A DNA stretch of 64,000 nucleotides from Elysia chlorotica (lineage: Eukaryota; Mollusca; Gastropoda; Plakobranchidae), in assembly GCA_003991915.1 (NCBI GenBank), contig RQTK01000083.1:342989-406988 (forward strand), given 5' to 3'. Below the pieces are notes generated by a model, which was not told the origin of the DNA, did not search any database, and saw only the letters and a program-made list of their open reading frames with translations. The translations under genes and the position numbers were made by a program. Positions 40,116-53,802 of this stretch are shown piece by piece; positions within the stretch are counted from its first letter, which is position 1, and every line of letters starts with the position of its first letter.

Positions 40116-41931
40116 TCATTAAATCCAGCTTTCACTTTATGTAGTGCATGTGGATGTTTTTACCCCATTACCCGTTACCGGCCATTAGAAGGCTCCCTTC
40201 CAATATTTGTTATGCCATGAGAGCCCATTCCCCTCCAGGGGTCTTCAGCATGAGCGAATTATTTGTTAAGTTTTAGTTCCTGGCCATGTACAGTGGCATA
40301 ATAGATCATATACAGTGAGTTAACAACGCCGCACTGTGCCACTCAAACCTTGTTCCTACATGAAAATGATACTAAAAAGGCAATCATCAATGGGCTTCTA
40401 AAATTGAGATAAAAACACTTAAATATCCACTATTTCTTTATAATGGCATATTTTATATTTTTAGAACTCCTCTTCCAGTGTATTGTTTTTAATAATGTTA
40501 CACGTTAGCCTTAGCAAATATCAACGGCAAACAAAAAATGAAGACGAAAAATCAAAATTCAGATTTCCCTGAATATAAATCAAGATCTAGTGAAATTATT
40601 AAAGCGGTTTTATGAACATTAATGATGTAAAAGAAACATGTTTCGCGAAGCAACACCAGAGGAAATGGCGAGTCATCATTGTGTTCGCGTGTGAGAGCTG
40701 TGAAACTATACTGTCTGCACTGAGCACGCTAATACATAAATTATTATAAATATTATGTACATAGATCGCTACGTGAAAATCGTGTCTGCAAATGATGTGA
40801 TGGGGTCTAAGCTAAATAATATTATATTAATTTAAAATCCTGTGATTTGTTTCACTAGGTAGCTCTCTTTATTCTTGTAACGAAAAAACACCCGGCGCCT
40901 TCAAAGAGCAGAAGCTGACAATGTCTGTTGATGAACGATACGTCAGGAGTCTGTCCGGTTTGATGGGTCAGTCAATAGACCTGCTAATTCAACATCAATG
41001 CTCGCCGGTTCGCACTTCATCAGTTGTTTTTGCAAGGTTGCCTTATCTCCATTCATACATTTTTCTCACCACATTTGTACTCTAGGATCGCACCGACATT
41101 TAAAATAATTATACAATTGATGTGCTACACCAGACAGTATACAGATGTAAGGCAAGATTCGAGTTTCGCTTTTTCTGTTGAAAGATAATGTATCTCTTTA
41201 TCCAAAATAACGAAGATATGTAAATAAATTCGTCTTTTGGTTCCAGTCATTATCACAGAAAGTGTTTTCTTTTTTTTTTTGGGATCTCATGATCGCTATC
41301 AGTATCACTATTATTTTCCAGATAATTATTTAATTCTAATTAAACCAGGCCATATTAATAGAGTATGATCAACACTCTATAATATCCCTGTTCATGTCAT
41401 TATCTGTTGACTGTTCCGCCCATTCAAAGAATGGAGTCTCTTGCTATTACTCTCTCCCTGTAACTGTCAGTGTGTAGTCGATCGGTCAGCGCAATCAGTG
41501 ATTGAAAGCCCGTGTGTCACGTAGCCTCACCTGTGCTGTTATCACCTAAGCCACTCACAATCACAGTCACAGCGATGGTCAGTGCGAGAGATGCGCAGGT
41601 CAACGCCACGTGTCCACGCATCACCTTGACCAGTGCACTGTAGTACTGCTACATGTCCAGTAGCAGTGGCCACATCTGATTACTCATGGTCTAGTGTGTA
41701 GGGCGACCACAGGTGACCACAGGTGGGCCGTCTGTTACGGCAAGGTCTATTCATGGGCTACGGCGGGGCCCAATGAGTCACAGAAAAAACCTGGACCCAC
41801 GCTTTGCCGTTGCGTCATATTGGTCAACCCGGATGGATTTTAGGGGCCGCGGTTTGTTCTGTCACATCCATTGATGTTCTCTTTGTTTAGGATCGATGCC
41901 GAGACTTGTGTTGTAGTAGTAATTATCGCGA

Positions 41932-41935
<4 letters not shown>

Positions 41936-41990
<55 letters not shown>

Positions 41991-42236
41991 GTCTGTCTCC
42001 CTCTCTGCCCCCTCTCCCCTCTCTCGCTCTCCATTCTCTCTCCCTTTCACATTCTTTTCCATAAGTGTTTTCCCACCTCCCTATCTTTCTCTCTCTATGT
42101 CTGACTGTCTTTCCCCCATCTCCCACTCTCCTTATTTCCCCCTCTTTCTCGATCAATTTCCCTCCCACACCTATTTACTACTCCCTATAGCTCTATCTAT
42201 GTTTTTGTCCACCTCTCTCTCACCCTCTTCCTATAC

Positions 42237-42275
<39 letters not shown>

Positions 42276-42318
42276 ACCCCCCCCCCCCCGCCCCCTCCCC
42301 CCCCCCCACCCCCCACCC
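41936..42318 (+). repeat. Pyrimidine tracts: (CT)n at both ends, poly-C at the 3' end
   Basis: (CT)n at 41938-41985 and 42240-42272, with irregular pyrimidine sequence between. 42275-42318 is almost all C. Confidence 0.85.
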
Positions 42319-43380
42319 CTTCCCGACACACACACCCACAACCGTTAATACCACCATCAAGCCCCAATAAAAACATAATTAACGCGACACCCCGGGAAAG
42401 GGGGGAAATCAACTTCTGCACCAATAGTCTCAGGACAATATTTTGGTACCATTGCAAGGACTAAGGGGCCTTTCTATTCCCGACCATCTAGGAGAACAAT
42501 AGGTCATATAACCGCAAATAAGGGTACTTTACCGATATAGCCAAAAGCTAACGCTTTGCATGAAAAGCAGGCGGTGGAAAGGAAAGAAACTCTTGGATGA
42601 GTGATTATGGAGTTTCAGTGGGGACCGCTAGAGAGAAGACATTGCGACAGATATTAAATTTAAAAAGTAAGAGAACTGGTAGGGTAAAAGAAGACGGAGG
42701 AAATACAGAAAACAAGGACCTTTTGGAACAACATCCAAATCTTTTTTTTTTTTAATTATTTGAAACATCCTTTAATATACTAACATAATTACAGGTCTCT
42801 ATATTGGATTTCTATGAGTTCGCTTTAGGCACTAGTCTAACTATGCGTGAATGTTGTTTTCTAAAACCACTCTAGAAGCATTTGGAATAAAATACAGACC
42901 TACAGAATTAGCGGATTTCCTGTATTTAGGAAGGAGGGAGAGGGAGGGTTAAAATGTTTAGGGAATGGGACATGTAACTTTGGAGGTGAAATGGAGAAGA
43001 AACGGGATAAGAGGCAGCCCTAGAAAAGAGGGCGAAATAATTGTAATACTGTAGTAATAATGAAAAGCGGATGCAAAGATATGGGCAGCAAAGGAGCCGC
43101 TCAGATTAAAGTAATTTGCCTTTTTTGTTGCTTCTCTTTGAAGAGGCTGGAAATTGCTCATTTTGCCATCCAGTACAGGTCCGCGCTCAATGAAGCTCGA
43201 GAATGGGTGTTCTGAGTCCCCTCCCCCTGTAGTAACCTACAACAGTAGGCCTGACCCCCCCCCCCTCCCCCAGCACTAGGGTCAGGTAGAAGGGTAGGGA
43301 GTGGGGGTGTTAGTCAGAGGTAAGCCGATTTCCTCAGCCGGGGATCAGGTCGTCTTGAGAGATCTTTGGGGGCCACTAAG

Positions 43381-43428
43381 TGCAGTTTGGGGAGCTCTTG
43401 TATTGTGGGGGAGGGATAAGAAGGATAA

Positions 43429-43468
<40 letters not shown>

Positions 43469-45887
43469 CAGAACAGAAGAAAAATAAAAGATATTAGAGG
43501 TGGTCATAGAGAGATTTAGAGAGAGGTAGGTAAAGAACAAATAAATAATATATTAGAGGGTGAAAGATAGCGAGTGAGAGAGAAAGAGAGAGAGTGGAAA
43601 TGAGAGGTTCTTTAGTAACCCAGTCATATGGGTTGATAATAATTATTATAATGACAGGCAGATTGAAAGAGAGCACAGGAAGGGTCGAGAAAATTTACCC
43701 ATTTGCTTTTGATTTTTGTATCCAATGAATCGTTTATCTCGATAATCGATCTAATCACCTGATTTTACATTTTACCTTAAGATAAGTCTGAGAAATCACA
43801 AATACCATCATCTAATACATTGTAGTTAGCATGACCCCCAATATTCTACCGTCCCAAAGTCTAGGATTATAATCTCGAACCTTTGTGATTTTGTGTGAAC
43901 GCTTTTTTGTGCTTTTCCTTTTATAGGTTTGACTTAGGAACACCAAAGGAAATAGTCCAGCAAGTCTTAGTATGATCCTATAGCAAGTATCGATCAGTCG
44001 TTAAACAATTTCTAAGAATTTTGATACGCTTTTCTTGTAGCCAGCCTTTGAAGTCTTTCATGGTCTCAGATTTTACTTTGTAAAGGCTTTACGCGTTGGT
44101 CGCATAATCTCAAATTTCATTGTTATAAATGCGTAAATCAGTGTGACTTAATAATGATTTGGTAGGATAAGAGTTGTTTGGTTTATGTTGCAATTTTTAT
44201 TAGAGCGGGGCGAACTGGTTTAAAATTAGTTACTGCATTTTAGTAATTTTAGTCAAAAGAATTTTAATTGTTTATATAATTATATTTAATTTCGGCCACG
44301 TTTTATAGAAATGAAATGGATTTTCGGCAGTATAGCAAAACCCTCGAACCTAATTTCTCTAAAATATGGAGAAAAAAAATGTATGGTCTAAATATTGTAG
44401 TGTAATTAAATCAAATCGGTGTTTGCCTAATAGCAACATAGTTCATTTGATAGATATGAATCTAGAATATCATCCAATGGACATTTACGTCTTTTATTAC
44501 CTTAACTTTTCAAATATCTAGCAGTATCAGAGGCGACTTTTTCTGTCGCATAATCATTGGCACAGCAAGGTGTCACAACTATGCATTCATCATCGTTTTG
44601 TGGTACATGTAACTACCGACCACAGATTTCTATTAATAGCGATCTGTGTTACCGAATGTTTAGAGTGGAAGTTCTGCCGTGACACACCATGTTCTAGACA
44701 GTCATGGACAAACACACCATTTTCTAGAGTGCATATTAATTATATTCTGCATTGCGTGGGTGTAGAGGTGTGCAGGAAATCTTTACACTTGACTTGCTTT
44801 GCATTTTCTACCTAGCTTTCTCTTTCTCTTTTTTATTTTCTTTGAAAACACCTCCTCCATTCATCCTGGCTTTGAAAAAATATGGACGCCCGTGTACCCT
44901 TTGGGCACTCCTTTTCATGCAAGTTGGTTTTAACCTCAGAGACGTACATGATTTTATTCGTCTTTTCGCTTTTCAACCTCCACTTGGAAAGTCTTTTATA
45001 AATTGAAAGTGTTTTTGAAGCAACCCACCCATTTAGAAAAAATGACTTAACAATCTTTTGGTCTCGTGGTTGAACCGTGCTTAGTGGTGCGTAGCGCAGG
45101 AACTCAAGCTCAATTTCCAAATTTAATACAGAGGGGATTGGCTTGTTTAAAAAAAAAAAAGTATAGCCAACGAATGTTTATTTAGAAACGTGCAATATTT
45201 TAAAAAAGGAAAGGAAAAAAAAGGTTTTAAGGAAGGAGAAAAAAACAATTCACAAATTCTAGAATAAGTGACAGACACCAGTATTTAAAAATTATTCGGT
45301 TGAGGACTAGAGTAATGAGTGGAGAGTTGTCTTTTTAAGCATGGGGTTCCCCAAATCCAGCTAAAAATTTCCTGCCAACTTGGAGGATCAGTATGACTGT
45401 CGTACTGAAGATCTCCAAATAGACAGTAAATACTCTGTTGACACAAACATCTAATTATTTTATTCCTGTTTTCATTATAGAAAAGCCCCACGAAGGGGGA
45501 AGTACATGTACTTCAATCAAAGGCTTTGTAAATTTAGTTTTGACACCGGACTCAATGGTTCTGCTCTTCCTCTGATAAATCCCTGTTTACTTTTTTTATT
45601 TGAAAAAATCTATGTCTACAGACCAATGGATTAAAGAGAAAACAGCTATAGTAAAATGTACCAAGTAATGACCCCAGCTTTGCTTAAATTTATTTAGAAT
45701 AAAACAGAAAATGGATAACTAATAGTCTTTAAGTGTTTTCTTTATTGATAAGCCACAAGATCTTCATAATAATTAACGATTTTTTCGAAATGATTAGCAA
45801 TGCTTGTTGTGGTATAAAAATTAAAGCTGTAAAAAATGTGTGTGAGGGAGTTGAGAGGTGGATGTTCTATAACAGTTTATCGATAGA
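43381..45887 (+). repeat. 2.5-kb tandem duplication, upstream unit
   Basis: Starts TGCAGTTTGGGGAGCTCTTG and ends TTTATCGATAGA. It contains a (GA)n tract near 43433-43466. Its segment 45178-45665 (~488 bp) has no counterpart in the downstream unit. No coding sequence is recognisable. Confidence 0.9.
43433..43466 (+). repeat. (GA)n tract
   Basis: About 15 GA units. With its duplicated partner near 45938 it is the only clear GA-oriented tract in the window. Confidence 0.95.
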
Positions 45888-45935
45888 TGCAGTTTGGGGA
45901 GCTCTTGTACTGTGGGGGAGGGATAAGAATGATAC

Positions 45936-45991
<56 letters not shown>

Positions 45992-47896
45992 TACAGAACC
46001 AGAACAAAAGGAAAATAAAAGATATTAGAGGTGGTCATAGAGAGAATGATTTAGAGAGAGGTAGGTATAGAACAAATAAATAATATATTAGAGGGTGAAA
46101 GATAGCGAGTGAGAGAGAAAGAGAGAGAGTGGAAATGAGAGGTTCTTTAGTAAACTAGTCATATGGGTTGATAATAATTATTATAATGACAGGCAGATTG
46201 AAAGAGAGCACAGGAAGGGGCGAGAAAATGTATCCATTTGCTTTTGATATTTGTATCCGATGAATCATTTATCACGGTAACCGATCTAATCAGTTGGTTG
46301 TACATTTTACCTAACGATAAGTCTAGAGAAATCACGAATACCATCATCTAATACATTGTTGTCAGCATGACCCCCATAATTATTCTACCGTCCCGAAGTC
46401 TAGGATTATAATCTCGAACCTTTGTGATTTTGTGTGAACGATTTCTTGTGGTTTCCCTTTTATAGGTTTGACTTAGGAACACCAAAGGAAAAAGTCCCAC
46501 CAGTCCTAGTATGATCCTATAGCAAGTATCGATCAGTCATTAAACAATTTCTAAGAAGTTGATACGCTTTTCTTGTGGCCAGCCTTTGAAGTCTTTCATG
46601 GTCTCAGGTTTTACTTTGTAAAGGCTTTACGCGTTGGTCGCATAATCTCAAATTTCTTTGTTATAAGTGCGGAAATCAATGTGACTTAATAATGATTTGG
46701 TAGGATAAGTGTTAAAGTAGGTTTATGTTGCAATTTTTATTAGAATGGGTGAAACTAGTTTGAATTTAGTTACTGCATTTTTATCATTTTAGCCAAAAGA
46801 ATGTGAATTTTTTATACATAATTATATTTAATTTTTGCCACGTTTTATAAAATAGTTTCGCAAAAATCCAGAACCTGATTTCTCTAAACTAATGAAAAAG
46901 AATGTATGGTTTAAATATTGTAGTAATTAAATCAAATAGGTTTTTGCCTAATAGCAACATGATTTATTTGATAGATATAAATCTAGAATATCAACCCAAT
47001 GGACATTTACATCTTTTAATGCCTTAACTTTTCAAATACCTAGCAGTATCAGAGGCAACTGGTTCTGTCGCATAATCATTGGCACAGCAAGGTGTCACAA
47101 TTATGCATACGTCATCATTAATTTGTGGTACATGTAACTACCGACTACAGATTTCTAACAATAGCAATCCGTGTTACCGACTGTTTAGAGTGGAAGTTCT
47201 GCAATAACACACCATGTTCTGCACGGTCATGGACAAACAAACACACCATTTTCTAAAGTGCATATTAATTATCTTCTGCATTGCGTGGGTGTAGAGGTGT
47301 GCAGGAAATCTTTTTCCACCTAGCTTTCTCTTTCTCTTTTTTATTTTCTTTGAAAACACGTCCTCCATTCATCCTGGGTTTGAAAAAATAAGTATCTTTG
47401 TGTACCCTTCGGGCACTCCTTTTCATGCAAGTTGGTTTTAACCTCAGAGACGTACATGATTGTATTCGTCTTTTCGCTTTTCAACCTCCACTTGGAAAGT
47501 CTTTTATAAATTGAAAGTGTTTTTGAAGCAACCCACCCATTTAGAAGAAATGACTTTAAAAACTTTTGGTCTCGTAGTCGAACCGTGCTTAGTGGTGCGT
47601 AGCGCAGGAACTATATATCAAGCACAATTTCCAAATTTAATGCAGAGGGGATTGGCTTGTTTAAAAAAAAAGTATAGCCACCGAATGTAATAACCTCAGC
47701 TTTGCTAAAATAAATTAAGAATAAAACAAAACATGTTTAACTAAAACAGTCGTGAAATGCGTTTTATTAATAAGCCACGAGATCTTCATGACGATTAATT
47801 ATTTTTCGAAATGATTAATGGTGTTTCTTTTGACATATGAAAAAATGTGTGTGAGGGAGTTGAGACGTGGGGGTTCAAGCACAGTTTATCGATAGG
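45888..47896 (+). repeat. 2.5-kb tandem duplication, downstream unit
   Basis: Direct repeat of 43381-45887, 2009 bp, beginning exactly where the upstream unit ends (TGCAGTTTGGGG) and ending TTTATCGATAG. The alignment is continuous apart from small indels and one ~490-bp gap. It has its own (GA)n tract at 45938-45991. Confidence 0.9.
45938..45991 (+). repeat. (GA)n tract
   Basis: About 26 GA units with one AAAG interruption, at the matching place in the downstream 2.5-kb unit. Confidence 0.95.
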
Positions 47897-48096
47897 GAAT
47901 TAAGGTTGGGGCAGCGATAGGAATTGGATTCATTAGTATTTTTCCCTAGCTTACATAACTATTCAATTTCTACAGTGCACCTGTTGATTTCTACCTGTTC
48001 TCGTATGTACATTTATTCTCCCCTCCCCTCCCCATAAAACATTGGGGGAAAATGCGTATTGAAGGCAAAAACACCGACTTGACATCACCTATTAAG

Positions 48097-48101
<5 letters not shown>

Positions 48102-48153
<52 letters not shown>
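48102..48153 (+). repeat. (CT)n tract
   Basis: About 25 CT units. A second irregular pyrimidine tract follows at 48255-48410. Confidence 0.95.
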
Positions 48154-48155
<2 letters not shown>

Positions 48156-48534
48156 TTAAAAAAAATTAAGTCTAAAACTAAATTAATTTCCCCACTCTAA
48201 AAGGTCAGCCATTATTGTCTCAGACCAAGATCGCACTCAATGACTCTCTGTGTCTCACTTTCTCTCTCTCTCCCTCTCTCTCTCTCTTTCTCTCCCCCAT
48301 CTCTCTGTCTGTCTCTCTTTCCCCCCACCCTCTTTCTGTCTTTCGTCTCTCTCTCCCTCTCCCTCTCTCTCTCTCTCTTTCTCTCTCTCTCTATCCCCCT
48401 CTCTCTCTGCCCATAGAGGAAAAGGCAAGGAAAACACAAGGTCCCGTGTTTACTGCGCCAACTTCGAGCGCACCCTGTTCAAATTTATTCTGTGGCTGGT
48501 TTCCCCGCATGTCCATAACTGGCTTGTTTTAAGC

Positions 48535-48672
48535 CTACTACTCTTTTTTTTTTAATTGTGTTTTTCTGTAGTGCTGTATTTTTCTTTACACAGAACTAGA
48601 AGGCCCGCTGCTCTTTTTTTTTCAATTATGTTTTTCATTATTACTCTATTTTTCTTTAAACAGAACTAGAAG
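48535..48672 (+). repeat. ~70-bp tandem duplication
   Basis: Both units have a T run, AATT(G/A)TGTTTTTC, CT(G/C)TATTTTTCTTTA and ACAGAACTAGAAG. Confidence 0.7.
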
Positions 48673-50494
48673 TGGCAGAAAATGAGCAGTTTCTCTCTCC
48701 CATGGGTCTAGATTTTCTACTTGTTTTAGACGTACACTTTCATTATCTAAATTTGCGGGTACAATGTACAATGGCTTTTATGTTGTCAAGTATCATTTCT
48801 TCCCCCTTCACGCCCCCTTCCCCTCATTTTTTAAGGGGAAGTATTTTTTAAAGTTATATCATCGACAAAAAAATAGACTAAAGGTATAAAACTAGTCTGT
48901 CTTTGATTTTTTTTTAAATAGATCCAATTCGATTTGTCCCTACCCGCCTCCAAAACATAAATAAGGTAGAAATTGCAAAAATACACGCAAGAAAGACAAA
49001 CGTTCATTACCCATTCTGATTTTGTCCTTGGGGTTCCCCATTTCAGCGCCCATAAAGCCGCTAAGCAGGACACAATGATGGCGGATTTATGGTGCTGTCA
49101 CGCTGGGCCTGTCTACTGTTTGGCGTCGGTTCGAAACTTGGGAAGGGATTAAAAAAAATCAGTGTCTGGACTGCCTTTGTTTGGTGTCTCTTGGGTGTCT
49201 GCATTGAACTTTTGGTGTATGTTAATTGTTGGTTGTTGTTTTTTTTAGAGGAAAGTGTCTTCGCTTAAGATTTCAGTTTCAGTTTGCAGATTTCTTTGCT
49301 TTGATATTGGGTCTCTATTTTCTTCAGTTTTTTTTCTCACTTGCAAGTTCACCTGTCTGTTAATCCTTTCAGTACAATGTATTTTTTTAATCAAGCTAGG
49401 AGGCTGGGTATGGCTCTATGGGTGTCAAATGTCGATAGATCTCCAATGTGCAGAATTGTATTGGAATGTCGAGCCTTTAAGACTGGAGTCGGGTGCACAC
49501 TTTTTTTTCCCCATAGCAGCAGCTGTTGCAATGTCATTGAGAAATATGATATGTCTGTAGCACTGAAGGACATTGATTTGTATAATGAAATATAACTGTG
49601 ATTATCCTACACAATAATGGTTCTTTTAGAATGCTGTACATACACTTCACTTTTAACCAACCTTTTTACGCACAATTCTTGTGCTCTTACCACTCAGAGA
49701 GATTAAGGAATCACCGTTGCTTCTAGTATAAGATATTAACTCTTAGGACATCATGGGCACAATTAAAATTATAGCCGTAACTGTGTTTATGTGCCGTAAA
49801 AACAAACTCAAACTCAAACCAGTAATCAACAAGGAGAGCCTACAACAGGCCACACATCTTTCGCACAGAGCTATTAATGATTGATCGAGGAGATGAAGAA
49901 GGACAATGGAAGGAAAACCCGGGTTTAATGCCACCAGAAAGGTTAAGTTAAACTTTAATGTCACGGAAGAATATAAAGTGAATGGGTGTTAATGTGATTC
50001 ATTAGTCACGAATTTGAAATATAACACCTAGATGTTAACATTGATTGTTTTAGTTTAAGACTCAGCATAAGTAAGAGAGACGAGTGTTTATGCATTGCTA
50101 TTGCCTTGGTTGATTTTGTCTTAGAGATAATAACCATAATTATTAAACAATAACATTGATTCCTCCTAAGATCTACTTCATAATTGTCTCAGCCTAACCC
50201 CCCCCCCCCCCCTTTTTTTTTTAAAGCAGTCAATTAAATTAACCGTGTAATAAAAGAACAGCCATGTAACACAGATAAGCGATTATTAACCAGACCGAAA
50301 CGTTTAATTAATTTGGCCGCATTCTTTAGTGTCATTGGTCACAAAATGCGCCTGGGTTGTTATTGCATGTATTGATCTACACGGAAAACTGTACTGCGTA
50401 GAAAATACTGTGGGCCCAGTGAGTGCGTAATCATGTAAGAGAGATCTGGATCAGTAGCAGTCAGTAGCTTAGATCTTAGCTTCGATCAGCTGGG

Positions 50495-50530
50495 TATAAA
50501 AATAGCGCAGCAGGGAAAACCCGCGCATGT
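50495..50530 (+). promoter_or_regulatory. Candidate internal TATA promoter
   Basis: TATAAAAATAG at 50495, then ~30 bp later a CCGCGCATGTCGCCACTGC stretch that could hold a start site, and a GTGAGT donor-like site at 50625. The resulting frame (phase 2) does not fit exon 2, so it could only feed a non-coding leader. Not supported by anything else. Confidence 0.2.
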
Positions 50531-51071
50531 CGCCACTGCACACCTGCCAATCTGCGCCGAAAAAAGTTTTGAAAACTGCTTTCTTGTGCTGTTTAAACTT
50601 AAAACATATCCTTTTTTATATCTGGTGAGTTGGCAGCCAGGGCGGGGTTACTTTGGCGATGCATGGCGCAGAGATGCCATCAAAGTGTACACGTTAAAGC
50701 AAGATCAATACAATGCGTAAGAAATAGAAAATCTAGTCAAATACGCTTTTTGGGCGTAAAGTTGGGATCTTTGATACTTGTGTTGGTGTTTTTGTTTGTG
50801 GCTCTCCGTTGCAACCATTGACTCGGCACGCAAGTGACTCACTCACTGCGAGGATTGGATGCTAAAAAAAAATGCTTAGTGGATAGAATGTTTAGTGCCT
50901 GTATCACGTTCGCTCTGTTCGGGGGAATTTATTTGATTTACCAGCTGAGCCTCTTAGGATTTTTTTCTATTTTTGATGTACATGTAGTCTCTGTGAACGT
51001 GAAAAGCCTATCGGATAGCCATCGATCTAAATATAGTGTGTCGTGATAATTCGTCGTCCTATCTCTATAAC

Positions 51072-51076
51072 CATCC

Positions 51077-51134
<58 letters not shown>

Positions 51135-51250
51135 ATCTATCTACCTACCTACCTACCTACCTACCTACTTACCTACTTACCTACCTATCTATGTATCTAT
51201 ATATCTATCTATGAACCTACATACTTGCCTACCTACCTACCTACCTATCT
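51072..51250 (+). repeat. (CTAT)n followed by (CTAC)n
   Basis: About 16 CTAT units, then CTAC/CTTAC units and a second short CTAT and CTAC series to 51250. Confidence 0.95.
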
Positions 51251-51720
51251 AACAATCTATATCTCTATAAGTGATGGGGAAACTATATTACTCTATATTA
51301 CTCTTTCTATCTCTCTCTTCACCTCTCTCAATTACCCGATCGAGGTTGAAAACTATGTATGTCATTGTTACGCCATACCACCGTGGACCTCCCGTGTTTG
51401 TGTAAGTTCTGTGATGAGTAATCGCGCCGCAGATCGATATAATCGTGCTGGCCTTATATCCATAACACGCTCAATCCCTACCACTTCCCATACCTTTCCC
51501 TCACATCTAAGACCCGTGCATTTTATGAACTGAACACTCAAGCATGTGACAGTTGGAGCGCGGGGCCTCTCTCCATCCCCGCCCCTACCCTGATCGTTTT
51601 ACTCACTCGATCGCGCGTAGCCCGTGAGCGTAGGTGAGCGTGGTCTGTGCCTGTGTACTCACGCACGTCAATGCAGTGAACGACTGTTCATGGTGTCCCA
51701 CTCTCTGTGTAGGTGAGTAC

Positions 51721-51898
51721 AGACATTGCGATCCACACGGCGATAACATATGACGTAATGAAGCCGCTTAGCCGTGGGGTCTTTTGATCGCTCATTGTCT
51801 CCGTCAGTCTCGGTTAAAACTTAGTATTATAGGACACCGGTGCAGATTCTTTTACCTCTCGTCATCGTCTCGCTATTTGCCCCGCTATCGCAATGTCT
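51721..51898 (+). mobile_element. ~175-bp inverted-end repeat family, best copy
   Basis: Perfect 12-bp terminal inverted repeats: AGACATTGCGAT at 51721-51732 and its complement at 51887-51898. Internal landmarks shared with other copies are CCACACGGCGATAAC, CTCATTGTCTCCGTCAGTC, CCGGTGCAGATTC and CGCTATCGCAA. No convincing target-site duplication and no coding capacity were seen, so it looks like a MITE. I do not recognise the family. Confidence 0.65.
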
Positions 51899-53173
51899 CC
51901 TTTTGTGAGTGCTGTTTGAGTCTGTGAGTCTCCCAGCACGTGCGCTCTCGTCACGCCCCTGACTCGCCCCTTCACCTGCAGGTAGATCTAGGCTGGGTCG
52001 GGCTCAGGTGTGTGCCTGTGTTACACTGTGCGTGCCTGTCGGTCGATTGTTCGGGTTCACTAGCGCTTGTGTGCGTATGTGACACAGAGGGCGCCACTAG
52101 GCTTTCCCGTTTCTAGGCGTGCACTTTTTTTTTTCATCCCGGTCACCATTGCTGTGACAGTAACCGTGGTTAGGTGGATTAGTTTTAGCAACAGACTTTT
52201 TTTGTTTTTCGGATTGTTAAATAACAGGATTTGGACACATAGGAACCAAAAAGTGTTTCTGATGCTGATGATACGACGAAGTACTTACAAAGTTACTAGT
52301 TTATTATTTATTTCTGAGTGTTACATAAATTCCATTTATTACCCTTTCAAGGAGTATTGTTAACATCTCTTTCAACCGGCGCTTTATCAATATTCTGCGG
52401 AGTGGACTGTTTTTGGAAATACACAGTTTTGTGTGTTCACTTTTTTATTTGTGTATTTATTCAAAGAATAGATATGAGAATTATTCTTTAAAGGATGGAT
52501 ATGGCACATGAATTCCTCAAACTCGATCAGTGTCATTCAAACTTGGTGATGTTGACTTTCGACTGTTCTTTAACTGCAACTTGACCACAGCCAGTAAGAT
52601 TTTTCGTCACTGTTAAGTGTCAAGTCAAAAAGAAGACACTTTGAATCAAGATTATCTTTGATCTCAGTGTTCATCAAGCAGTTCTAGAACATATTTTCGA
52701 ACTAAACAAAACAAAAACACACACAAAAGGAAAGAAAAAAGCTGGATTAGATTTTAAGCAGCTGGGACTTAAGTGGATTTCCTCAAAGTGTGGAGTGCTC
52801 AACCTTTGGATATTTAGTCTGTGGATAGTTTATAGTTTTCGTCCCATAAAACCCGTCCAGATCAATCTCACCATCAACATGTTGTGTACAGTGGCCCAGG
52901 TTTGATACTTTATTTCGTTTGTCTCAATGTTTCATTTTGTTTGTTTTCTTTCTTTTAATCTCTCATTCGGTTTTGTTTTTGGTTTGGTTGGTTGTACATA
53001 GATTAGCCAAGTTCCCACAATATTACATGTTTCTAGTGCTTGTATCTTTTCCTCTGTTAGATATTTCTTTTTTTGTTGTATAGCTCGATTTATATCACAT
53101 GTCTTGCAAATTCTTTGTCAATATGTCTTGTTTCTTCCACATTCTAATTCTCTCTTAATAAAGCTCCTTAATC

Positions 53174-53219
<46 letters not shown>

Positions 53220-53338
53220 TTCCATCTCTCTCTTTCTCTCTCTGCCTCTCTGTCACTCTCTCGTTCTCTCTCTCTTTCTCTCTCCCTCTCTCTCCCTTTC
53301 TCTCTTTGCCTCCCTGTCTCTCTCCCCCTCTCTCTCTT

Positions 53339-53393
<55 letters not shown>

Positions 53394-53400
53394 GTCTCTA
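53174..53400 (+). repeat. (CT)n, interrupted
   Basis: CT runs broken by CTTT, CCCTC and CTGCC. The minus-strand Arg-Glu frame is an artefact. Confidence 0.95.
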
Positions 53401-53699
53401 CACGCGGTGTGCAACGAGTCGGTGTTGCATGATTGATCGCCTGTTTTGAAATTGTGTCGTTCATCGCCATGGAAACTAGGATGTTTACCTCAACAGGGAG
53501 CATTGTTTATCGATGGGACATTCCCCTAACCTTTATTTTTAAGTATTATTGATATATTCACAAAATTTAGACATGTATGTTTAAAATGTCAACGAAAAAC
53601 ATCGTTCTTACGCATTTTATTGATTTTGCTTTAACATGTATTGATTTTTGGCCTGTAACGATACATTTTATGACATTGTATAGTATTACTTTGTCCTGA

Positions 53700-53802
53700 C
53701 CCCATCGGCTTTCTCTCTCTTCCTTTCTCACCCTCTCTTTCTTTCTTCATTCTTTCTTTCTTTTTTTCTTTCTTTCTTTCTCACTCTATTTCTCTCTCTC
53801 TC

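Larger units (their letters stand above)
35909..43380. other. Intron sequence, mostly unrecognised
   Basis: AT-rich, with short CT tracts at 37480, 40063, 41938 and 42240. Nothing else is recognised. Confidence 0.5.

Noticed and set aside
51072-51250. Regularly repeated units that might suggest a CRISPR-like array
   Set aside because: They are plain CTAT/CTAC tetranucleotide microsatellites without spacers, in a eukaryotic intron.
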